Shown here: positions 35,259 through 47,149 of the stretch, one piece after another
How positions within the stretch are numbered: the first letter of the stretch is position 1
How the letters are laid out: every line of letters begins with the position of its first letter
Source: Wallemia ichthyophaga EXF-994
Lineage: Eukaryota; Basidiomycota; Wallemiomycetes; Wallemiales; Wallemiaceae
DNA: 64,000 nucleotides
Assembly (NCBI RefSeq): GCF_000400465.1
Contig: NW_008806274.1
Span: forward strand, 434,001-498,000
Direction of reading: 5' to 3'
Notes under the pieces: generated by a model
Told to the model about the DNA's origin: nothing
Databases searched by the model: none
The model's input: the letters and a program-made list of their open reading frames with translations, nothing else
Position numbers and translations under genes: made by a program

Positions 35259-37178
35259 ATGGACGACGACGATGAATTCCTGTGAATTAAATTTCAATTA
35301 AATAATCTAATCTCACAAATAAAAACAGCTACGGAGATAACGAGGATCAACAAGAGGCTCAACAGGCTCCACCAACCAGCCTCAGTCTGGCAGAACCACC
35401 AACAGAAGTTATTTCGACTACGCACAACGAAATAAACAAAGTTGAAGGAATTGACGTGAGAAATGACACGGCAAATGCTTCAAACGGTTCAAACGGCTCA
35501 AACGAAGATGACGATCAAGATTATTCAGATTCTGAGTCTGTGAGTTGATGTTTAGTACATAATTCCACTACTCATGCTTTTTAAGGACGTTGAAATCATA
35601 ATGGATACGCCAAATACTTCAAAATCTATTGACTTTAGGTGAGTGTCTTTGGTCTGCTCGTTCACGCGCTCACAACGGGGAAGACCACAAAGAAACTCCT
35701 TAGGCAGAACTCCAAGTCAACCTTCATTGCCAAAACCAAACATCACTACAGAGTATATACCACAAGAAAGGCCTTCTGCTGTAACTTCAACTCCACCAGT
35801 TAAGGCACCCTCACATACTCCGGTACCTCAGCCACCAACTGTTGTTGACAACACTATCGCTCTTCCTTCAGCTGCAAATGTCGCAGGTACAGGCACAACC
35901 CAAAGTACAGATGCTCCTGAAAGGTCTTTAGCTCCTACTTTAGCGCAGAAAAGCGACGCAAATGACTTCTTTTTGAAGCGTGCTCAAGCTATGGCAGAAG
36001 ATCCTGTGGATAAGCCGACTACGCCATCGACTGCTCCTCAATTAGACTTGGATCCTTCTACATTAGATGCCGCGACTGTATATGATATAGATGTTGATGC
36101 TGTTGATGTCGAAAAACCTTGGAGGCAGCCTGGCGCTGATATTACCGACTGGTTCAACTACGGCTTTGATGAGTACAAATGGCTCGAATACGCTACACGG
36201 AAGAGGAGCATTGGTGGTGCGACCGAGAAGATGAATCCATTTGCTGTGAGTGTATAGGAATATCCCTGATTCATCCACTAACTATCCCTACAGCCGCACG
36301 CTACAACACCAGATGAACTCATGAATGTATTACCACCAGAGTTACAGGCAATGATGCATATGATGCCACCTATACCCCAGATGGGCGGCATGTCTGGTAT
36401 GCCTGGTATGGGTATGGGTGGTATGTCTAATTTACCTCCTGCTATGCCAGGTGGAGGTATGCCCGGTATGCCTGGTATGCCCCAAATGCCTGGTATGCCT
36501 GGTATGCCGCCGGGTTTTGATATGTCCATGATGATGGGCATGCCAATGGGTATGCAGATGAATCAGACAAACTCCAATGAAGTCAAGGAAGAAGATTATG
36601 GTGAAGCAAAAGCTGATGACAATCAACAGCGTTTCAAGAATTACAACGATAAGGATAAAGGTGGTGCGATCAACTCAGCTTTGGACTACAGCGATCAACC
36701 TCTCGTTCATGATGACTCCACCAATGGTGCAAGAAGCACTTCGAAAGATAGTGATAGAGACTACAACGATAGGAGAGAACGGAGCAGAGAGAAAGATACG
36801 GACTTGCATGATAAGGAGAGACAGCCATCTCCATCGACGCGTTTCAAAGAAAAAGAGCGCGAAAGAGGCAACTTCCGGGAAAGAGAGAGAGAAAACAAAG
36901 AGAGAGAGAGAGAGAGGGAAAGGGAGAGAGCCAGAGAAAGAGCCAAGGAAAAAGAGTGGGAAAGAGAAAGAGAGAGAGAGAAAGCAAAAGGTGGAGGAAG
37001 ATCGTACAACAGATCACGTTCACCACCTCCAAGATTTCCAAAGGAAAGGGAAAGAGATAGAGACAGGAAAGATTTCAAAGATTCTCGAGCTAGAGAACGT
37101 GATCGCGATCGTGAAAGAGATCGACGTGAAAGAGATCGCCGTGATTCTGACAGATCGTCACGGAGGCCTGGCAGATAA
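35259..37178 (+). CDS. FIP1: Polyadenylation factor subunit Fip1
   Basis: Exons 35259-35281, 35329-35539, 35586-35638, 35693-36245 and 36294-37178 give 574 residues. The diagnostic Fip1 motif is KPWRQPGADITDWFNYGFDEYKWLEYA, at about residues 235-262. An acidic N-terminus for poly(A)-polymerase contact (DDDDEFLYGDNED...) and a C-terminal RD/RE-rich region like that of human FIP1L1 flank it. Fip1 bridges poly(A) polymerase and the cleavage and polyadenylation factor. Unusual is a methionine-rich stretch of GMP units (GMPGMPQMPGMPGMPPG and relatives) encoded at 36380-36560. Purine tracts at 36890-36995 encode the ER repeats. Confidence 0.94.
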
Positions 37179-37682
37179 GCGTAAAGTAAAATTCAATGTA
37201 TAAAGTATTATTTTGTCTTTTCTTGATCAATTTTGCATTTATTTATTTCCGTTCTGAGTCTTCGCTGTCGGCTTACGTGAACGTTCGTTCGTTTCAATCA
37301 AAGGAGAAGAGCGATTAGATTTTGTTTGAGTGGGAGAGAGAAAGTCATATGGCAAGGCTTTGATGACCTGATTCTTCGAACTTCCAGCTTTATCGTTCTG
37401 GCACTGCCTCGCAATCGTTGGGATTTTCCTTCGTTTAAAATGTCGTTCGATTAAGGGCTTTAAAGAGGTGGCGAGGCAGTGCTACTGATCTAATGATATT
37501 ATACGTATACTTGCACTGTTCACATTTTCAAGATGGCTTAGAATCCTCTCCTGATCATTCTTCGTCTCTGCGTCATCATGCCACATCATTTTTGAGATTT
37601 GTGGGATTTGAAGTCAAATACACTCTTTCATAGCTAATTGAAGTGAACACATAGAAGCGATGAAATCACTTCATCTCCAATC

Positions 37683-37779
37683 CATTTACTTGCGCTATAC
37701 AAGCATCGTTTGGACATTGTGACAACGCTTGTTATATCACAGTCTCGGATAATATACTGCTATAGCTAGCAAGTAAATG
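37683..37779. repeat. Inverted repeat with nested pairing
   Basis: Arms CATTTACTTGC and GCAAGTAAATG pair perfectly. After a two-base bulge, GCTATA pairs with TATAGC. Inside that, ACAAG...CGTT pairs with AACGCTTGT with a small bulge, so most of the 97 nt can fold. Confidence 0.7.
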
Positions 37780-37831
37780 ATCTTCTATACCACTTTACTT
37801 GTTGTTTAGAGTGTTCTGCTGTCAATTGCGC

Positions 37832-37966
37832 AACGTTGCTCACTCTTATCAAAAGACTTCATTTCAAGATTTATCTTCTAGTAAGATGTTGCTCCTTAAT
37901 TAGCATATGTTTTCCTTGAAGCTGAAACTTTAACTGAAGTCTTTTGATAACGACATGAGTAATGTT
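37832..37966. repeat. Long stem-loop with 16-bp perfect stem
   Basis: TTATCAAAAGACTTCA (37846-37861) is the exact reverse complement of 37935-37950. Further out, 37832-37842 pairs with 37956-37966 over 11 positions, two of them G-T. The inner segments TTCAAG (37863-37868) and CTTGAA (37915-37920) also pair. Confidence 0.75.
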
Positions 37967-38242
37967 TTTTCTTTACTTGCGGCTAACATAACAAATATCA
38001 CTCTTGAGTATAGACTTAAGTGCATTGCTGTCGTCGTAATCATTTCACACTCCCGATTGAAGGCGTGCTTATCAATGCCTTCGCGACCTTCAAGCTAGCC
38101 AAGCTAAATATTAATGGACCTTAGCTTAACCTCCTTAACTCAAATCTTGCAAATCTCCACTGCTTAAAACGCTCGCGCTTGCTTTTTGCAGTCTACTTTA
38201 CACGCTCCTTACTACAACCACACACTCATTACATCACAAAAC

Positions 38243-38564
38243 ATGTTCAGAAGCAAATTAAGATTATTTAAGAAATTTAGTGAGTATCATTAACTAAAAC
38301 AAACTACACGCTAACTTTATTGCAGCTTCAAGACTCTTCCATCGCTCTACACCAACCGCTGCTGTTGATGAGTTGCTACTCCCGCCATCCAATTCCCTCC
38401 ATTCAATCTACATGGGTAGCTCATCGCTGAAGGAGGCTTTCTCTGAAGCATTGCAAGATCCTGAGATTGTTCTTACGCGCTTCAAGCCATCTCAAAACGC
38501 CAAAACCGTCGTCCAATTGAGCGATCTTGTTGAAGGGCAATCAGTTCGTGTTGAAAATTGGTAA
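38243..38564 (+). CDS. Small unknown protein, possibly mitochondrial
   Basis: Exons 38243-38279 and 38326-38564 (donor GTGAGT, branch CTAAC, acceptor GCAG) give 91 residues. I do not recognise the family. The first 30 residues (MFRSKLRLFKKFTSRLFHRS) are basic, free of acidic residues and alternate with hydrophobics, as in mitochondrial targeting peptides. The rest (SIYMGSSSLKEAFSEALQDPEIVLTRF, VVQLSDLVEGQSVRVENW) looks like a small soluble domain. Support for a real gene is the canonical intron, correct phase and a compact reading frame. It lies downstream of the inverted-repeat region, on the same strand as FIP1. Confidence 0.6.
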
Positions 38565-38752
38565 ACAATCCATCTTCACACATCTGTTTTAGTGATAGGT
38601 TTGAAGATTTTATCTTTTACGGATTCAAAATAGCCTACACTTTCTTGTTCACTCCATTCCCAAACTTCCTTTATAAGTTATTTTTGTCATTAAAAAAGTT
38701 TTCGCAATATAAAGCATAAATTCCATTTATCGTTTCAAACAAAAAGAAATAT

Positions 38753-41334
38753 TTACGGATTTGCCATCTTCAAGGCGCTTTTCCTAACTCTTGAACCACG
38801 GTTCAGTGACGATCTTGCGCTGTTAGTCTTGATGCTGTTTTCACGACTGGGGTGACTAGCGAACGACGAGGTATTGCTGTCTTTTTCCTCTTCATCATCT
38901 ACCGGCCTATCGGCCTCTATTGCAGCAGTCACAAAAGCAGGTGGTGCATCGTCATCTTCATCGTTTAAAACGGTTTCATTTTGTGGCTGTGGAGGTGGTG
39001 GTGTTGGTGATTTTCTTGCAGGAGGATCTTCATGTTCGACAAAGGTATATGTTTCTACTGATGATATTCTGGCTTCGCCTTTCTCACGAGGTGCATCTTC
39101 CTGCCATGACACCGTATCCACAGTCGTTTCTTCTCCAGTAATATTGTCTCCTTCGTCACCCTTCTTATCGGAGTCTGCAGATGCGTACGAAGTGCGGTTG
39201 TCACCATGACCATCAATGATATCAAGTATATCATCGTCGTTTTGATTGGCGTGTTCGTGCACTTGCGCATCACCAGGCTGATCAACTGGTTTGTCTTGCG
39301 CAGCCTCCTTAACATTTACAGGCGGTGCTCTAGCATCTAAAGTTGGCGATGCTTGTTTGCTGTCGTTGACGATAGACGTAGAACGAGACCTCAAACCTGT
39401 GCTACCAAATTCCAGCTGGTCGAGTAATTCATCAGGCGTTAAATGTCTGCTACTTCCCGCACTTGATATTGATGAGTTGAATGTAGACCTAAGCACTCTC
39501 TCATCGATGGGCTTCGTGCGTCTCCTTTGTAATGTCTTGGATGGACTTAATTCCGTACTTTTCCTTTCAATAAGTGGGTTAAGGATATCTTCTGGACGCT
39601 TGATTAAGTCGATGAGTAAATTGGTCATATGTCTTTCTTGAATAGTGAGATCACTCTCTACGCGTGGTCTGAAAATAGCTTTAATTGAAAGTTAGCAAAT
39701 AGCTTACACATCGAACCCCACTCACATCTTACAAGTAACAGCGAGAGCTTTTGCAAGTATACGTCATCTTCATTCTCTGAACCAGTCGAAGTAGAGGTGA
39801 AGAGATTATGTATGTGATTGCAGATCTCATAGAGTGTAGTGAGATTGAGGAGAGGCACTCTCTCCAACACCTTTTGTACATCTTGTGCAGGAATCTCATA
39901 TCCCTTTTCGATGTATTTTGGATATACTGCCCTAGCATCTTCCCATGTGTGCAAACCTCCAAGTGGCGGGTTGAGTTCGAGTGCGAATAGTCTAACACAA
40001 GCAGCAATTATGGGAGCATGGACGTCATTTAAAACGCCTTCTAATGCCCCAATGATTTTAACACTAGGTACGTTACTTAGTGCCAAACTGACATTGTGAC
40101 ATGTGACTAATGGGATATCAAGAATCCAGACCTTGCGCACATTCTCAGGTTCTTTAATATCTGCATACTTTCTATCAAGAGCTTTGAGTAGCAGCTTGAG
40201 CGCAAGTGGTGTTGATCTCTGACCTGGAGTGACGGTATCAGGACATGGAATCAAGTGGGTGAGATCAGGACCGAAGAGTGTAAAATTTGAGTCTTTCAGT
40301 GTTGTAGGTAGAGGTGATTGATAGATAGATGGTCTGAATGGTCCTGTTTTATACTGATCGATGAAAGCCTGCAAATCAGTCGATGGATTGAATGTCTGAA
40401 CCGCTAATGCAGAAGCGTTAACAGCTTCTTGTATCCCACTAAGGTATTTGTTCTGCGATTGGTTAAACCTTGCAAGCGCGTGTTTGGTAAGCGCCAGACG
40501 ACTGTGTTCAAGTGCTTGCAATGCCTTCAACGTATCCTCAATCACTTCCTCTACATACATCCTCTGTCTGTGTAGTTGAGTGCGCGACTGCATGTAGCTA
40601 GAGAGTGTCTCATCCAGAACACCCTTGAGTTGCTGCTGTTGGGTAGTAAATTGGTAGTAACTATCAAGATCGAATGCGCTTTCAAAGGCATTTTTAAGGG
40701 TATTTACGTTTCTGATAGGTAGATTTGTACAGAGATCTAATGTCTGCTCATCGCTAAGCTTCATTTTGAGTCTGAACCAGTTGAAAATGTCTCTGCCCAA
40801 AAAGCAATCATGACGTTCACCGAGGAGTGGGACCTTGATGCTGATGGAGGGAAGCTGCTCAATGCAGTCTTGCAGCTCATTACCAGAGTCATTGAATTGA
40901 ATCAATTGAGTTTTGTAATCCGCGTGAAGCTGTGCAGTTGATTCATTGAGCTTTTCAAGGGGAATAAGGTAGCTATCAACGAGAGACTCTTTGGACTTTA
41001 TCTTTGAGCGTAGATTTGCTGTCTCTCTGTTGAGTACGCTGATAATATGTTGGAGCTCATCGCTGTAGCTCTTCTTACACTCCAATTCAAGGCTGCTATT
41101 GAGGGTACTGAAGCTTATTGCGAGTGTAAAATCATTCGCTGATTCCAAAGTGCGTCTTGCTTTCAACGCTTTGATTGCATCACTTTCGGCTTTAAGTTGA
41201 GCTTCGAAATATTGCGAAAGGTGCGTGTTCTCTTGGATGTTCTTGTAAAGCAAATCGAACAGGCTGTCTAGACGCAGGTCATCAGTCCATAGCGAATTGC
41301 TGAAACTGCGGGGAAGTTGAATTGTAGACATCAT
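38753..41334 (-). CDS. F-BAR, DEP and RhoGAP-like protein (Rgd2 type)
   Basis: Predicted exons 41334-39710 and 39668-38753, about 846 residues. An F-BAR region covers about residues 5-380 (FSNSLWTDDLRLDSLFDLLYKNIQENTHLSQYFEAQ, ESDAIKALKARRTL, coiled coils). A DEP-like insert lies at about 165-230 (LLGERHDCFLGRDIFNWF). The RhoGAP-like domain follows at about 350-560, starting FTLFGPDLTHLIP. The order matches fungal Rgd2-type proteins that act on Rho GTPases at curved membrane. The position of the RhoGAP arginine finger reads VWILDIPL with no arginine, so catalysis is doubtful. The C-terminal 280 residues are disordered, with PTPPPPQPQ. The intron 39669-39709 is short (41 nt) and its placement is uncertain. 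Confidence 0.78.
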
Positions 41335-41531
41335 CACAGCATCTAATTAAGATCATTGTATCGCAATATTACTACAAAAAGTGTCTTGAAAGTTTCTTAT
41401 AATCATTGGCGCATGTTTCCCTTTTGTGCTCTACATATACTCAATCAAAGCTCCTATCACTATCTTCCCAGGTTTCGACGATGTATAGGTGTATTCTATA
41501 TTGTTTTGAAGTTGTTTCAACAATGGTCTTT

Positions 41532-44092
<2,561 letters not shown>

Positions 44093-44162
44093 GGTGGTTT
44101 GTGAAGGAGAGGGATATGAATTTAAAATGCTATTCATGCTGTCTACTAGTTAAATACATAAA

Positions 44163-44426
44163 TCACCGCTTCCCTTCTAAGAACAGTACGTGCTGCTTGA
44201 CTGAGTTGGAGTGATATGAGATATATTCAAATCCCCAGAACCAACCACTTACCCTTTGGATCGTACTTGATAGCGCTCAGCTTCTCCGAGAGACGAGGTC
44301 TTTGGCACTGGTAGAAGAATCCAGTCTTTGCGCTTGATACCATTCTAACAAGTATTGTCCTGAGTGGAATATTAGTCGACTATATAAATTCAGCGCTTTA
44401 TTTTACCTTGCTTTGTTTTTAGCCAT
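44163..44426 (-). CDS. MRPL33: Mitochondrial ribosomal protein L33 (bL33m)
   Basis: Three small exons, 44426-44407, 44359-44253 and 44200-44163, give 54 residues: MAKNKARTILVRMVSSAKTG, then FFYQCQRPRLSEKL and a C-terminus YDPKVKQHVLFLEGKR. This is a full-length match to bacterial-type L33 as found in mitochondria (AK...ILVRMVS.A.TGFF...R.RL.EKL....YDP.VKQ.VLF.E). Donors GTAAAA/GTAAGT and acceptors TCAG fit with correct phase. The gene is too short and split to show as an open frame. It is head to head with RIM2 (52 bp), another mitochondrial gene. Encoded in the nucleus, it acts in the large subunit of the mitoribosome. Confidence 0.92.
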
Positions 44427-44478
44427 GATTGTTCAACTTGAAGTCATTTTCAACTGAGAAGCCTCTTACGGTGCAACA

Positions 44479-45556
44479 ATGACCACAGAATCAGTCGCTG
44501 CCGGTACCTCTGCTGGCGCAACAGTACAAACGCACGTTCTCGAGGAGATTAAGCGGCCTTCCCCTTGGAGACATCTTGTCGCTGGCGGGTAAGTCCCACT
44601 GTCTTCTCCCGGATATTTTAACAAAGAGAAAAGTCTCGGTGGTATGACCGGCGCTATCATAACCTCTCCATTCGATGTTGTCAAGACGAGGCTCCAGTCA
44701 GACATCTATCACAAGTCTATCGCTGCCAAACACAGCCAAGCCAACGTCAAAGGCGTGAGGGGGACTCTCTACCACTTCGTAGAGACTGCTCAGCTCATGA
44801 AGTGGGTCTTTCGGCTGCTCCAGTCTGCACAGCTCACTCTCCTCTCTCCACAGAGACATCTACGTCAAAGAATCCCCGCGCGCTCTCTTCCGAGGTTTAG
44901 GTCCAACCCTTTTTGGCGTTATACCAGCAAGGTCTATCAACTTCTTCACTTATGGTAATCTCAAGCCCATCATTGCTGGCAAGTCTCGCGAAAATTGGTC
45001 TACGCATCTTATAGCAGCTGCATGTGCAGGGATTGTAACAGCAACAGCTACTAACCCAATCTGGGTAATCAAAACACGTCTCCAGCTATCGCCGCAGGTG
45101 TCAACATCGTCTAAAATTGCAAAGATGTCTGCATCAAGAGACATCATCACAGACATATTCAAAAACGAGGGTATGAGAGGTCTGTATAGGGGTCTCTCAG
45201 CGTCCTATCTTGGCGTTACTGAGAGCACACTACAATGGATTCTCTATGAAAAGCTCAAAGTTATGACTAAAGACTCCAATCTCCCTTACATGTCCACCAT
45301 GGTCTCAGCAGGTCTGGCCAAGTCAACAGCAACCTTAATCACGTATCCACACGAAGTCATACGAACTAGAATGCGTCAGGCCGTTCCCGTCGGTGAGAAA
45401 CCCCGCTACACAACTCTGACACGCACCCTTAAACTTGTTTGGGCCGAAGAGGGGATTGGTGCTCTCTATGGTGGCTTATCAGCTCACCTCATGCGCGTTG
45501 TACCAAATGCCGCTGCCATGTTCTTCATTTACGAACTTGTAACTTATAGATTGTAG
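44479..45556 (+). CDS. RIM2: Mitochondrial pyrimidine-nucleotide carrier Rim2 (SLC25A33/36 type)
   Basis: Exons 44479-44588, 44634-44801 and 44854-45556 give 326 residues. The three mitochondrial-carrier signatures are SPFDVVKTRL, NPIWVIKTRL and YPHEVIRTRM, each at the end of an odd-numbered membrane helix. The tripartite repeat structure and the RGLGPTLFGVIPARSINFFTYGN and GLYRGLSASYLGVTESTLQWILYE blocks place it with Rim2. Rim2 exchanges pyrimidine nucleotides (with metal) across the inner membrane to support mitochondrial DNA and RNA synthesis. Confidence 0.93.
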
Positions 45557-47149
45557 GAATCTCATCAAAATCGCAAGACGCAAGACGCAAGATACTACCA
45601 CCACACTCGCTATTTAAACATCATCATTCGACATTCACTAACATAATCCATTTTATGATGACTAGTAATCACTTCTCCAAGCTAATTTATTATCATTTTG
45701 CATTTTTGTATGGTGGTATTGTTCTGTAGCAGCTGCATGCCAGGAGCTTGACGCTTCTATTGCAATTGATAGCCTGTTTGCGCTCTGAAGTTGTCCAAAT
45801 ATGGTCTGTTAAATTGCAAAGGGAGTAAATAGCATTTAAAAACTGATACCCATAATGCAACGCTCTCCAATATATCAAAGCGGCCTCAACCACCCCTCTA
45901 TCTCCATAATCTGATTTTTGGAAATGCACTTGGTCGAGTCAAACCACCGTTTTCAGAGTTGTGATGACAGCCAATTTTCTACGCCTGAACATTTCCTTCA
46001 AAGTGTGAAGTGAGGCGGTATTTTTTACTGGTGCTAGGTTTGATAGCTGTGGACGACTTGTGTCGTGAAGGTTTTACGCGTTTATAGAGTGGAAATAATT
46101 GAGATTTTTGGGCGCTTGTGGTCTGAATCACGTTAAAATGCTTCCTCTTATCGATAAAGCGCGTTAGATTCTTCGTGTTTAACCTGTAGCGTGCTCCAGA
46201 GCGATGTCTGATTGCTACTTCCGAACAGCCTACGGGGCATCATAGGAGGCAAAAAAATATAATTTTTGTAATTCTTGTAATTCTCATTTAGGACTATTTT
46301 TGAAGCTTTTTTATTTGGAGATCACCAAAATTCGTAAGTCAGCCATCTGAAATGAGATAGGGGTAGTAGACGGGAATTCCAAGTTGGTAGATATTGAATG
46401 GAGGGTAGATATGGGGATTTACTTCGAATTCGGAAGGTGCCACGGAAATTATAGTCTAGTTTTGCTTACTTGTTGAAATTGTCAGTATGTAACATTCCTG
46501 CGTCTGTTTTTCACTTGCTTGGTATTTGCAGGGAGACTCGAGCAGGGTTCACATTCATTGAGAATTTCATACTATCGGGTGCTATCGAAAGTATTAAACA
46601 GATTTTTTACATCGCCCTTCTACATCACAAGTGTTCTGGGGTTCCAGTGATGTAGAGTTGAGTCGCAATGTGGGTGTTTGCGGATGTAACGAGATATGAT
46701 AGCCCTGATGAATTTTTCACCTAATAATATGTAGAATCAGTGTATTGATCTCTGCAGTGTCTTCACTTCAATCATAATTATATGACTGAGAGGCGGCAGC
46801 AAGAACATCCGCGTAAGTGAAATGAATCGATCAAAAAGGCAAGACAATCAAGCACGTTAAATTAAAAGAGAGGCGCTACATACGACCTTTATTACGGATT
46901 CTAATTCCTTCAGAGGCATATTTCAAGACGACCGAAGTGCACCGTCATGAAGCTAAAAATTAAGCTGTCGACAACCTCACTGTACCAACACAAACTGAAA
47001 CGACTTTCATACCAATTAAACATTTATGTATGTGATAAATATGAAGAAAATTCATTATGTAAAAGAATGTAAACTAGTGAACCAGTCTAAACCAATGCAA
47101 AAAAGTGTCAATGCTAGATTCTCCGAGAGTGCTTATCCTTGGCACGCCC
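45557..47149. other. Long gene-free region downstream of the ABC transporter
   Basis: No gene recognised on either strand over 1,593 bp; only short uninformative frames occur. Minor features are three tandem CGCAAGA units (about 45571-45592) and a very AT-rich patch at 46250-46315 with a doubled TTGTAATTC. The patch could be a nucleosome-free or origin-like site, but nothing proves it. Confidence 0.5.

Larger units (their letters stand above)
37179..38242. other. Gene-free region rich in inverted repeats
   Basis: No coding frame recognised over 1,064 bp. The stretch holds several inverted repeats. A 12-bp perfect pair is at 37401-37412/37471-37482. An 11-bp pair plus extra pairing is at 37683-37693/37769-37779. 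A 16-bp perfect pair with an outer 11-bp extension is at 37832-37861/37935-37966. Short stems occur at 37639-37673, 38059-38082 and 38101-38127. A noncoding RNA, a structured leader or remnants of a foldback element are all possible. Confidence 0.6.

Noticed and set aside
36761-37078. Minus-strand frame of Ser/Leu repeats
   Set aside because: Complement of the purine-rich RE/RD-coding part of FIP1.
46470-46655. 61-residue frame in the gap downstream of the ABC transporter gene
   Set aside because: Short, no recognisable domain, no splice partners, expected by chance in 1.6 kb.
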